Counted from the first letter of the stretch, positions 6,586 through 12,414 are shown. The stretch: DNA of 13,213 nucleotides from Chloroflexota bacterium (GCA_026713505.1 JAPOOH010000054.1:1-13213), one strand, 5' to 3'. Notes: generated by a model not told the origin, from the letters alone. Numbers and translations: made by a program.

Positions 6586-7302
6586 ATGACTGAGCCTATC
6601 TTCCACCACGACGCCTACACCCGCATGTTCGACGCGCGCGTGACGGCTTCGGAAGGCGACGCTGTCACGCTGGACCGGACGGCCTTTTTCCCGGGAGGCG
6701 GAGGCCAGCCGTGCGACGTGGGGGTGCTCGCGTGCGAGAGCGGCAAGGAGCGGCGCGTCGTCAGTGTCCGCCGTCGCGACGGGGACATCTGGCACGAACT
6801 GGACGGCTCCGCCCCCGCCGTGGGCGAAGCGGTGCTGGCCACATTGAATTGGACGAATCGTCACCAGCTCATGCGGACGCACACGGCGTTGCACATCCTC
6901 TGCGGCGTCATCTGGCGTGACTTTGGCGCGCACGTCACCGGAGGGAACATGACGCCGCTCGCCGCGCGCATGGACTTCGAGCTGGAGAGCATGAGCGTGG
7001 ACTTCGCGGAGCGCGTCGAGGAGCTGGCCAATGCGGAGATCGCCCTCGCACGGAAGATCAACGTCCGTTTCCTCCCGCGCGACGAGGCGATGGCGCACCC
7101 GGACCTCATCCGCACGAAGATAAACCTGCTGCCGGAGGGCATCCCTGAGGTCCGCGTCGTCGACATCGACGGCCTGGACGTGCAGGCAGACGGCGGCACG
7201 CACGTCGCCGACACCTCGGAGGTGGGCCGCATCCGCGTCGTGGGACACGAGAGCAAGGGCCGCATCAACAAGCGCCTCCGCATCGCCGTGGAGAACGCCT
7301 GA
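6586..7302 (+). CDS. AlaX-type alanyl-tRNA editing protein
   Basis: Free-standing editing domain homologous to the AlaRS editing domain, expected to hydrolyse Ser- or Gly-mischarged tRNA-Ala. At 238 residues it is the medium (AlaX-M) form, with an N-terminal beta-barrel containing 'FFPGGGGQPCDVG' (the glycine-rich GGQP motif) and then the zinc-binding editing core. The first zinc motif HxxxH is seen as H99-TAL-H103 in 'MRTHTALHIL'. The second reads D202-GGTH206 in 'QADGGTHVADTSEVG', where AlaRS has C-GGTH, so the usual Cys ligand is Asp. From memory this D form occurs in a subset of AlaX proteins, so it need not mean loss of function. GGAGGG lies 8 nt before the ATG, and the gene starts 3 nt after the MmgE/PrpD stop, an unusual operon partner. 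A deacylase role outside translation is conceivable but not shown. Confidence 0.88.
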   Translation: MTEPIFHHDAYTRMFDARVTASEGDAVTLDRTAFFPGGGGQPCDVGVLACESGKERRVVSVRRRDGDIWHELDGSAPAVGEAVLATLNWTNRHQLMRTHTALHILCGVIWRDFGAHVTGGNMTPLAARMDFELESMSVDFAERVEELANAEIALARKINVRFLPRDEAMAHPDLIRTKINLLPEGIPEVRVVDIDGLDVQADGGTHVADTSEVGRIRVVGHESKGRINKRLRIAVENA

Positions 7303-7332
7303 TTCCCGTCATTCCCGTGAAAACGGGAATCC
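7303..7332. repeat. Dispersed inverted repeat of the CATTCCCG type, copy 1
   Basis: Directly after the editing-gene stop, ATTCCCGT (7311-7318) and ACGGGAAT (7323-7330) form a perfect 8-bp stem with a GAAA tetraloop, preceded by an extra TTCCCGTC. This resembles the widespread intergenic CGTCATTCCCG...CGGGAATCC element of many bacterial genomes. As RNA it could be a 3'-end hairpin. A diverged copy lies at 8346-8374. Confidence 0.7.
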
Positions 7333-7355
7333 AAGTGACCCGCAGGTCACACTTG
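7332..7355. promoter_or_regulatory. Inverted repeat upstream of the methyltransferase
   Basis: GTGACC (7335-7340) and GGTCAC (7345-7350) are perfect arms around CGCA. CAA/TTG outside them can extend the stem past two unpaired bases. It abuts the CATTCCCG hairpin and lies about 50 bp before the methyltransferase ATG, where an operator could sit. It may instead be part of the repeat element. Function unknown. Confidence 0.35.
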
Positions 7356-7404
7356 CGCAGCAGCGCACACGGCGGGACAACACCCCTTGTAAAGGAAGGA
7401 TCCG

Positions 7405-8214
7405 ATGACCGAACAGACCCCTGAGTACACGATGGGCTACAGCGATGACTTCCTGCGGATGCTGCACCGGCGAAGTGCGCAGAGCCACGCTGCTTACCTG
7501 CTCCCGCACCTGGAACCGGGTATGCGCCTGCTGGACTTCGGCTGCGGACCGGGCACCATCTCCGTGGGCCTGGCGCGTGCTGTTGAGCCCGGCGAGTTAC
7601 ACGGCGTCGACCTCGAGGAGTCGCAGATCCACATGGCGCGGGCTGCCGCCGAGGCGGGCGGCCATGCCAACGCGACCTTCCACGTTGGCGATGTCACTGC
7701 CCTCCCGTTCGAGGACGATTCGTTCGACGTGGCGCACTGCCACGCCGTGCTGATGCACATTCCCGACACTCAGGCGGTCCTGGCTGAGGTGAAGCGCGTG
7801 TTGAAGCCCGGCGGCATGATCGCCAGCCGGGAGGCCATCATCGCGTCGTCGTTCCTGGAGCCCGACTTCGGCGCCAAGGATGCATGGGTCACCTTCGCGA
7901 AACTCGTCTCGGCCAATGGCGGCTATCCCCAGATGGGGAAGGAGTTGAAGGCTGTCTTCATCGAAGCAGGTTTCACCGGCATCCAGGCGGGGGCCTCCTT
8001 CGAATTCTTCGGGTCAGTGGAGGACGTTGCTTTCTTCCACGGCTTCGCTTCGGGCTGGTTCCTGTCTCCCGCGGTTATCGAGAAGGCCACGACGTACGGG
8101 GTGGCGACCCATGAGGAGTTCGAGACGGCCCGCGAAGCTCTCGACAGCTGGAAGACCGACCCCGGCGCGGTTGGGGCGATCTGCTTCGGCGAGGCGATCG
8201 CCGTCAAACCGTAG
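7405..8214 (+). CDS. Class I SAM-dependent methyltransferase (UbiE/Methyltransf_11-like)
   Basis: Predicted small-molecule methyltransferase of 269 residues; substrate unknown. The Rossmann SAM-binding motif I is 'MRLLDFGCGPGTISVGLA' (Asp44 and the glycine loop). Motif post-I is 'GELHGVDLEESQIHMARAAA' with the acidic residue that binds the SAM ribose, followed by 'DVTALPFEDDSFDVAHCHAV' (motif II) and 'VKRVLKPGGMIASREA' (motif III). The C-terminal ~110 residues, with 'GAKDAWVTFAKLVSANGGYP' and 'SFEFFGSVEDVAFFHGFASG', look like a helical substrate lid. AAGGAAGG lies a few bases before the ATG. It stands alone between repeat-rich gaps and is convergent with the fur-like gene, so context does not reveal its pathway. 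Menaquinone/ubiquinone methylation is possible but not favoured, since no quinone gene is adjacent. Confidence 0.85.
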   Translation: MTEQTPEYTMGYSDDFLRMLHRRSAQSHAAYLLPHLEPGMRLLDFGCGPGTISVGLARAVEPGELHGVDLEESQIHMARAAAEAGGHANATFHVGDVTALPFEDDSFDVAHCHAVLMHIPDTQAVLAEVKRVLKPGGMIASREAIIASSFLEPDFGAKDAWVTFAKLVSANGGYPQMGKELKAVFIEAGFTGIQAGASFEFFGSVEDVAFFHGFASGWFLSPAVIEKATTYGVATHEEFETAREALDSWKTDPGAVGAICFGEAIAVKP

Positions 8215-8258
8215 CGCTGCCGGACGTTGCGCTTGGCCGCGACCCCTTCCTCTTTGAC

Positions 8259-8304
8259 GGGGGGAAGCCTGGGATGGGGGGCGAACCGGGGGTGCGGGGA
8301 AGGG
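8259..8304 (+). repeat. G-run-rich segment with G-quadruplex potential
   Basis: Six runs of three or more G (8259-8264, 8271-8273, 8276-8281, 8288-8292, 8296-8299, 8302-8304) are separated by loops of 6, 2, 6, 3 and 2 nt. This fits the G3+N1-7 quadruplex rule on the plus strand. It lies in the 162-bp gap between the convergent methyltransferase and fur-like genes and may also be a degenerate intergenic repeat. No gene is seen in this gap. Confidence 0.5.
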
Positions 8305-8345
8305 TGTCCGGTGTAGGGGCATCCTTTATGAGTGCCCTTGCCCCC

Positions 8346-8374
8346 GTCATTCCCGCCGGAACGGGGCGAATGAC
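8346..8374. repeat. Dispersed inverted repeat of the CATTCCCG type, copy 2
   Basis: GTCATTC (8346-8352) and GAATGAC (8368-8374) are perfect 7-bp arms, with CCCG and CGGG inside. It is a diverged relative of the element at 7303-7332, sharing GTCATTCCCG. It ends 2 bp before the stop codon of the convergent fur-like gene and could serve as a bidirectional 3' hairpin. Confidence 0.6.
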
Positions 8375-8376
8375 AC

Positions 8377-8901
8377 TTACCAGAGGTCATGCCCGTGCAT
8401 ACGGGCGTCCACTCCCTGTTCGCCTGCCTGACAGGCGTCGCAGCAGTGATACAGGTCGAGCCGGTGCCCGGTGAGTTCGCGGGCAAACTCGTGCCTCATG
8501 GCGCGGATTACGCGCTCAACAGCAGGGTGCCGGAACTCGTCTATGCGTCCGCATGACACACAAACGAGGTGGTGGTGATGGTGGAGGGCATCGTCCAGCG
8601 AATAGCGCGGTGAACCGCTGGGCAAAACAGTCTTGCACAGGATGCCGACCTTAACGAGCAGCCGGATGGTGCGGTAGACGGTCGCTCGGCCCAGCCTCGG
8701 CGTTTCCGCAGCGATATCCTCGACACTGAACGAATCGGACCGGCGGGAGAGGGTCGCGGCGATTGTTCGGCGCGGCCAGGTCACGCGGTTTCCGTGCTCC
8801 TCCAACGCCGCAAGGATGTTGGTTTCGCTCTGCGCTACCGTCTCAGGTTTCCGTAAGGCCTGCCATTTGGAGTGCGTTATGCCGTCCTCACGCTCCTGCA
8901 T
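8377..8901 (-). CDS. Fur-family metal-responsive transcriptional regulator
   Basis: Predicted dimeric DNA-binding repressor of 174 residues. The winged-helix N-terminal domain runs from about residue 25 to 102, with the recognition helix in 'LGRATVYRTIRLLVKVGIL' (residues 70-88, the Fur T-V-Y-R-T signature). The C-terminal domain has 'LHHHHHLVCVSCGRIDEF' (residues 106-123), supplying His metal ligands and C114-x2-C117, and 'YHCCDACQAG' with C154-x2-C157. These give the four-Cys structural zinc site of Fur/Zur/PerR proteins. I chose ATG 8901-8899, preceded by AAGGGA; an upstream in-frame ATG at 8961 and a start at 9069 add residues unlike any Fur N-terminus. It lies 103 nt behind a small membrane-protein gene on the same strand. 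Whether it senses Fe, Zn, Mn or peroxide cannot be settled; no transporter is adjacent. Confidence 0.9.
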   Translation of the reverse strand: MQEREDGITHSKWQALRKPETVAQSETNILAALEEHGNRVTWPRRTIAATLSRRSDSFSVEDIAAETPRLGRATVYRTIRLLVKVGILCKTVLPSGSPRYSLDDALHHHHHLVCVSCGRIDEFRHPAVERVIRAMRHEFARELTGHRLDLYHCCDACQAGEQGVDARMHGHDLW

Positions 8902-9004
8902 TAGCTGATTCCCTTTCGAGCCTTGCTGGACCACGTGCGTTGGTGTTGGCCATAGGCCCATCCCTCCCTGTTGGGGCGTCTGCGGTGCCGCTGTCCTCTC
9001 GGCG

Positions 9005-9319
9005 TCAACGCGACCGTCTACGAAGCGAACCCTTCTCCAGGACGAACAGGAAGCTCCCGCCCCATGCAAGGTAGGTTGCCAGGGCCGCTACGACGATGCC
9101 GATGCCCAGCGGCAAAAGCGACCTCTTATTGTTCGGCTCGTCGACAAGAGTCGCCTGTGCAATCGCAGCCGTGGGATTCGATTCGCCTGCATCGGGGATA
9201 GTCTGTGCCGATGCCGGGGACGGGATGGCCGTGATGACGAGAACGGTGATGAGCAGGGTGGCGACCAGGGGCGCGGTCCATCGGTGAAAGGGCTGCCTCT
9301 TCGCTATCGCAGGGTGCAT
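9005..9319 (-). CDS. Small exported single-span membrane protein, unknown function
   Basis: A 104-residue protein I do not recognise. Residues ~13-39 look like a cleavable signal peptide: basic start, hydrophobic core 'LVATLLITVLVITAI', and an A-S-A cleavage site before Q-T. About 25 polar residues follow, then a hydrophobic segment at ~68-92 ('LLPLGIGIVVAALATYLAWG') and a basic tail ending RRRSR. This predicts an external N-terminal stub anchored by one helix with an inside tail. The ATG at 9319-9317 is preceded by GAGGTG. The gene precedes the fur-like gene on the same strand and is divergent, across ~440 bp, from a six-span sensor kinase. A role as accessory sensor or regulated envelope protein is conceivable, but that is only inference from position. 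Confidence 0.6.
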   Translation of the reverse strand: MHPAIAKRQPFHRWTAPLVATLLITVLVITAIPSPASAQTIPDAGESNPTAAIAQATLVDEPNNKRSLLPLGIGIVVAALATYLAWGGSFLFVLEKGSLRRRSR

Positions 9320-9761
9320 GAATTCCCACCTCGTGTTTGTGAGGAATTAATCGTCCTGACCTTCCTTCCGGTAAGTACCTGATGGCCCTCTTCCTCTGGG
9401 GCATCTGCCCTGCAAGTGCACAGGCAGACGCCCTTGAAGGGGTGCAGTTGCCTCTTCGCTGCCATGACCCTGCCGTCGGCCCGTACCGGGACACATGTTC
9501 AGTCGAACGCTGAAGCGGCGCTGGCGTCAGACCTGCGTTGGGTGCTATCGCTGTCTTGGGGATATATGCCATTCCCTGTGCACGGGGATCTGTTGGCTTG
9601 GCGTCTCGGGCCCCACAACTCACATAGGTACAATTGATATAGAGGCAGAGGCATCTGCTTCTTGCGGGCAGAGGCCAGGCTGACTAGATTGACGGGCGGC
9701 GCGCCTTGAGACTTCGTGTGTGACCAGGGTGGTGCTGGACCCACTATCGTCGGGAGACGAG
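9320..9761. other. Divergent intergenic region without a credible gene
   Basis: These ~440 bp separate the small membrane-protein gene from the kinase. Open frames here either continue antisense genes or have atypical Cys/Trp-rich composition, and none has a good ribosome site. Visible elements are a bulged inverted repeat CTGCCCTG...CAGGCAG near 9404-9427, a GCAGA-GGCA-TCTGC hairpin (9645-9658), and an 8-bp palindrome GGCGCGCC near 9699-9706. TACAAT (9629-9634) is a -10-like sequence. Confidence 0.6.
9629..9634 (+). promoter_or_regulatory. Candidate -10 box for the kinase-regulator operon
   Basis: TACAAT matches TATAAT at 5 of 6 positions, and a small hairpin (9645-9658) would lie at the start of its transcript. 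No -35 hexamer stands out at 16-18 bp. A second weak candidate is TTGGGT (9538-9543) with GATATA (9561-9566) at 17 bp. Neither is strong. Confidence 0.3.
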
Positions 9762-11062
9762 ATGTCTCACGAGCCCCCTTACAACAAGAGTCCCCGCCCG
9801 ACCGCGAAGGTCATCAGGCTTCTCGGAGTGAACGACTGGAGCCTCAACCAGGTCGACGCTGTCGCGATGCGGTACGTGGGGACCCTCACAGTCTGGGGGC
9901 ACTGGATGATTCTCGCCCTGGCGCTCATCGAGACCCTCTATCGCCCGTACTACGGTCTGCCCAGATTCTTCGCGTACCTTCTGCTCCTGCTGCTGTTAGC
10001 CGGCTACAACGGGTACCTCCACTACCGCATCCGCACGAAGGGGGTCATAGCCGGGACCTCCCTCCTGGCTCTCTATGTGATGGATGTTGCGGCGATCTCC
10101 ATCGCCATCGCCTTGAGCACCGGCTTCAGTCACTACTTCATGCACCTGTTCTACTACCCGGTCCTGGCAGCGTTCGCGGTGCTGTTCACTTCGCTCAGGC
10201 TCAATCTCGTCTGGGTGACGGTGGTGTCCATCGTCTACGTCACGATCAGCCTGACCGTGGGGGATGGGCTGGACTACGAGGCCAGGGAAGAGAAGGCGCT
10301 GCTGGCCAGGGTCGCGGTGATGTTCGCGATCGTCTGGATGGTCAACATGGCCTCCAGGTTCGAACGAATGAGGTTCGGGCAGGCGGTGGACCGTGAGCGT
10401 GCCCTGGACCGTGAGCGTGCCCTGGACCGTGAGCGTACTGAGCTCTCCCAGACGCTGCAGCGGGAGCGAATAGATCTATCGCAGACCATCCATGATACGG
10501 TAGCCCAGTCCGTGTACATGATCGGGTTGGGCATAGACACAGCCAGGTCGCTTGCCGGAGACGCGAACCTGGAACTCACCTCCACGCTCGATGAGTTGTC
10601 GCGGCTATCCAGGTCCACCGTATGGGAGCTCAGGCATCCAGTAAACATGGGTGGCATCTACGAGGGCAGGGAGCTGGGCCGGGTGCTCAGGTCCCACGCG
10701 AGCAGCTTCACGAACGTCACCGCTGTGCCCGCCGAACTGACCCAGACAGGGGTCGAGCCGCCGCTCTCGATTCAAACGAGAAGCCTCCTCTTCTCGATAG
10801 CGCACAATGCGCTCACCAACGCCTATCGCCATGCCGACGCGAGAAAGGTGTCCGTCGAATTGCACTTCGGGGGGGGGAGCATATCCGACTCTCGGTGTCG
10901 GACGATGGCGTCGGGCTTCCCCGTGACTACGCAGAGCGCGGTCACGGCTTCACGAACATGAGCAGGGATGCCGAGCGCCTGGGCGGGCGTCTCATCGTGG
11001 AAGAGAGAGGGGTCATGGGCGGGGCGACCGTAACCTGCGTTGTGCCGTTGGGGCGAGGCTGA
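9762..11062 (+). CDS. NarL/DesK-type sensor histidine kinase, frame interrupted at a G9 run
   Basis: Membrane sensor kinase that should phosphorylate the response regulator encoded 12 nt downstream. ATG 9762 follows GGGAGA; an upstream GTG at 9720 is less likely. About six hydrophobic segments span residues ~40-198 (e.g. 'FAYLLLLLLLAGYNGYL'), then a charged helix with three DRER repeats (208-225), then a HisKA_3 dimerisation domain with H244 in 'LSQTIHDTVAQSVYMIG'. The ATPase N box is N349 in 'HNALTNAYRHA'. At a run of nine G (10869-10877) the frame ends in unrelated residues and stops at 10961. The next frame continues the domain exactly: 'EHIRLSVSDDGVGLPRDYAE' (G1), 'GHGFTNM' (G2), then 'GATVTCVVPL', ending at 11062. 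Joining by a -1 shift gives 433 residues; restoring the frame in DNA needs 10 or 7 G. Sequencing error, phase variation, slippage or a true mutation are all possible. Confidence 0.85.
10383..10436 (+). repeat. Three tandem 18-bp repeats in the kinase linker
   Basis: The unit GCCCTGGACCGTGAGCGT occurs at 10401-10418 and 10419-10436 perfectly, and at 10383-10400 with two mismatches. It encodes AVDRER-ALDRER-ALDRER (residues 208-225) in the helix joining the last membrane segment to the phospho-histidine domain. In-frame gain or loss of units would change this helix by six residues. Synonymous codons are identical between copies, indicating recent duplication. Confidence 0.9.
10869..10877 (+). 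repeat. Run of nine G at the kinase frame change
   Basis: GGGGGGGGG lies inside the ATP-binding domain between the N box and the G1 box, and the coding frame switches exactly here. Reading the last G twice (-1 shift) joins both parts with no gap in the family pattern. Homopolymers of this length mutate by slippage, promote polymerase and ribosome slipping, and are also miscounted by sequencers. Confidence 0.9.
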
Positions 11063-11074
11063 GGGAAGACCGCG

Positions 11075-11740
11075 ATGTCATCGGGTGAGCGTGTCAGAGT
11101 GATGATTGTCGACGACCATGCAGTCGTGAGGCTCGGCCTGAGTCAGCTCTTGGAACAGACTGGCGAGTTCGAAGTGGTCGGACAAGCCGTCGACGGCGAG
11201 GAGGCGGTCAGGATGGCCGCCAACGTATCGCCGGACCTGGTCATGATGGACGTGATGATGCCCGGGAAGGACGGGGTGGAGGCGTGCAGGGAGATCATGG
11301 AGTCCGCTCCTGAGACCCTGGTGGTCATGCTCACGGCCTCGCCGGACGAAGACGCCGTGGTGGAAGCCGTGGCTGCGGGCGCGGTCGGGTACGTCCCGAA
11401 GGAGGTAGACAGGGAGCGGCTGCTGTCGGTTGTGCGCGACGTGGTCATGGGTGAACTCCGGTTACCCTCTGGAGTGGTGCGGAGGGTGTTCGCGGAGAAA
11501 CGCGGTACTGCAAGGATGGGAGATGTGGACGGCCTGACTCCGAGGGAACGAGAGATCCTCACCTCCTTCGCCCGCGGCATGTCCTACGCCCGGATAGCGG
11601 AGGAGAGGGGTATCCAGCCGGTGACCGTGCGCAATGCCGTCTACGGCATCCAGCACAAGCTTGGCGTTGGGTCGATGCAGGAGTTGGTGCTCTGGGCAGC
11701 GCAGCACGGCCTGGTGAATATCTCTGGCAAGGAGGATTAG
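11075..11740 (+). CDS. NarL/FixJ-family response regulator
   Basis: DNA-binding response regulator of 221 residues, presumably the partner of the upstream kinase (12-nt gap after the kinase stop). The receiver domain (residues ~7-125) has the acidic pair D13-D14, phospho-acceptor D59 in 'PDLVMMDVMMPGKDG', switch T87 in 'VVMLTAS' and K109 in 'YVPKE', so all catalytic positions are intact. After a linker, the LuxR-type helix-turn-helix (residues ~153-212) reads 'LTPREREILTSFARGMSYAR' then 'IAEERGIQPVTVRNAVYGIQ' and 'HKLGVGSM'. AGGGAAG precedes the ATG. About 9 of 19 Arg codons are AGA/AGG, in contrast to 0 of ~23 in the alanyl-tRNA editing gene. Target genes are unknown; no operator could be assigned. 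Confidence 0.93.
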   Translation: MSSGERVRVMIVDDHAVVRLGLSQLLEQTGEFEVVGQAVDGEEAVRMAANVSPDLVMMDVMMPGKDGVEACREIMESAPETLVVMLTASPDEDAVVEAVAAGAVGYVPKEVDRERLLSVVRDVVMGELRLPSGVVRRVFAEKRGTARMGDVDGLTPREREILTSFARGMSYARIAEERGIQPVTVRNAVYGIQHKLGVGSMQELVLWAAQHGLVNISGKED

Positions 11741-11753
11741 CGACATTAGCGAC
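11736..11753 (+). repeat. Perfect 9-bp tandem duplication across the regulator stop codon
   Basis: ATTAGCGAC occurs twice in immediate succession (11736-11744, 11745-11753). The first copy contains the TAG stop. It marks the border between the regulator gene and the repeat-rich gap and does not change the protein. Confidence 0.8.
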
Positions 11754-11912
11754 CACGGTGCCAACCCCGCCGTCCGGTCACACCGCGACACCGTCCCATT
11801 GTGCGGTCGACACCTCCCCGCCTACCATGGTTAATGACCGTAAAGCTGCATCCGGCGCTGGCGCGGTGAACCGGAATGAATACCCGCTCGCGGGCCCGAT
11901 TTTCGTTTTCGT

Positions 11913-11990
11913 TGGCATTGTTGGTTTCTTGGTCGCGCGAAGCAGGCCACGGCCATGGAAACACCCCGACCAAGGCGACCAAGGATGCCA
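11913..11990. repeat. Imperfect inverted repeat sharing the TGGCAT..TTGGTCG word
   Basis: The left arm (11913-11935) starts TGGCATTG and ends CTTGGTCG; the right arm (11967-11990) starts CGACCAAGG and ends GGATGCCA. Outer and inner ends pair, the middle imperfectly, around a ~31-nt loop. The right arm also holds an internal direct repeat GACCAAGG (11968, 11977). It uses the same words as the perfect repeat at 12022-12063. Confidence 0.7.
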
Positions 11991-12021
11991 TACGGTGGGG
12001 CCCGTTTACTCGTAGATAACC

Positions 12022-12063
12022 GACCAAGAATGCCAGACTCGGCTGCCGTTGGCATTCTTGGTC
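12022..12063. repeat. Perfect 14-bp inverted repeat
   Basis: GACCAAGAATGCCA (12022-12035) and TGGCATTCTTGGTC (12050-12063) are exact reverse complements around a 14-nt loop. As RNA this is a very stable hairpin; as DNA it could be a protein-binding palindrome or the core of a small non-autonomous element. No U-tract follows. Confidence 0.85.
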
Positions 12064-12166
12064 TCCTCGGGGAACGGCCCCATCTTCCGCGTGATGCCCC
12101 AGGGCAAACAGGCCGTTGCAGGATCTGATAGGAAGCGCCCCTTTGGCGGCGACTGAATGACGGAGT

Positions 12167-12224
12167 GCGGAGGGGAAGCCCCTCTGCCACGGGCGTAGCC
12201 CGCAGTGTGAGGGGTGTCCCCCAC
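12167..12224. repeat. Cluster of three successive GC hairpins
   Basis: Within 58 nt: GCGGAGGGG/CCCCTCTGC (12167-12175 with 12179-12187, one G-U, loop AAG); GGGC/GCCC (12191-12194 with 12198-12201, loop GTA); and GTG-GGGG/CCCCCAC (12207-12214 with 12218-12224, one bulged A, loop TGT). Closely packed short-loop hairpins suggest a structured RNA or a repeat element. No known RNA family is recognised. Confidence 0.55.
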
Positions 12225-12334
12225 GAGCGCCCTGGGCGGGTGGGCAGAGTCGCGTAGCGTTGGACATAGTCGCGCGAGGCCTGCGGCAAGCGTGTCGCGT
12301 AGGCGGGAAGGAATCGTCGCGCCCGACACCCAGG

Positions 12335-12343
12335 TGCTACAAT
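12335..12343 (+). promoter_or_regulatory. Extended -10 promoter of the Rieske oxygenase gene
   Basis: TGCTACAAT combines the TGN extension with TACAAT, 5 of 6 matches to TATAAT. There is no clear -35 hexamer, as is usual for extended -10 sites. Transcription from here would give a ~65-nt leader containing the hairpin at 12349-12391. Confidence 0.5.
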
Positions 12344-12348
12344 CCCGC

Positions 12349-12391
12349 CACCCCGCCCTGTCCCCTCTCCCTCTGGGAGAGGGTTGGGGTG
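12349..12391 (+). repeat. Leader hairpin, CCCTCTCCC/GGGAGAGGG repeat type
   Basis: CCCTCTCCC (12363-12371) and GGGAGAGGG (12375-12383) pair perfectly across TCT. CACCCC (12349-12354) and GGGGTG (12386-12391) extend the stem beyond an internal loop. This is the widespread bacterial intergenic repeat of the form CCCTCTCCC...GGGAGAGGGTTGGGGTGAGG. It lies just before the GGAGG ribosome site of the oxygenase gene. Confidence 0.75.
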
Positions 12392-12414
12392 AGGCTAGAA
12401 GAGGAGGACGCGTC

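Larger units (their letters stand above)
11741..12334. other. Repeat-rich intergenic region without a credible gene
   Basis: About 590 bp with long open frames on the minus strand. Their products are low-complexity (e.g. 'ETNNANENENRARERV'), lack ribosome sites and overlap inverted repeats, so I do not call them. The region starts with a CCCG-CTCG-CGGG hairpin followed by T-rich ATTTTCGTTTTCG (near 11883-11910) that could end the two-component transcript. It continues with the inverted repeats listed separately and a 9-bp direct repeat GTCGCGTAG (12249-12257, 12294-12302). Confidence 0.6.

Noticed and set aside
8901..9069. N-terminal extension of the Fur-like protein to 9069
   Set aside because: The added residues do not resemble any Fur N-terminus and would overlap the small membrane-protein gene; ATG 8901 has its own AAGGGA site.
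9126..9623. 165-residue minus-strand frame overlapping the small membrane protein
   Set aside because: Overlaps the signal-peptide gene in another frame, has no ribosome site and shows no domain; the alternative has a sensible topology and start.
9416..9683. Two plus-strand frames of 62-73 residues in the gap before the kinase
   Set aside because: Cys/Trp-rich products, no ribosome sites, overlapping each other; treated as chance frames.
10387..12302. CRISPR-like array
   Set aside because: The repeats present are direct tandem without spacers (kinase linker) or inverted hairpins; there is no regular repeat-spacer pattern and no cas gene.
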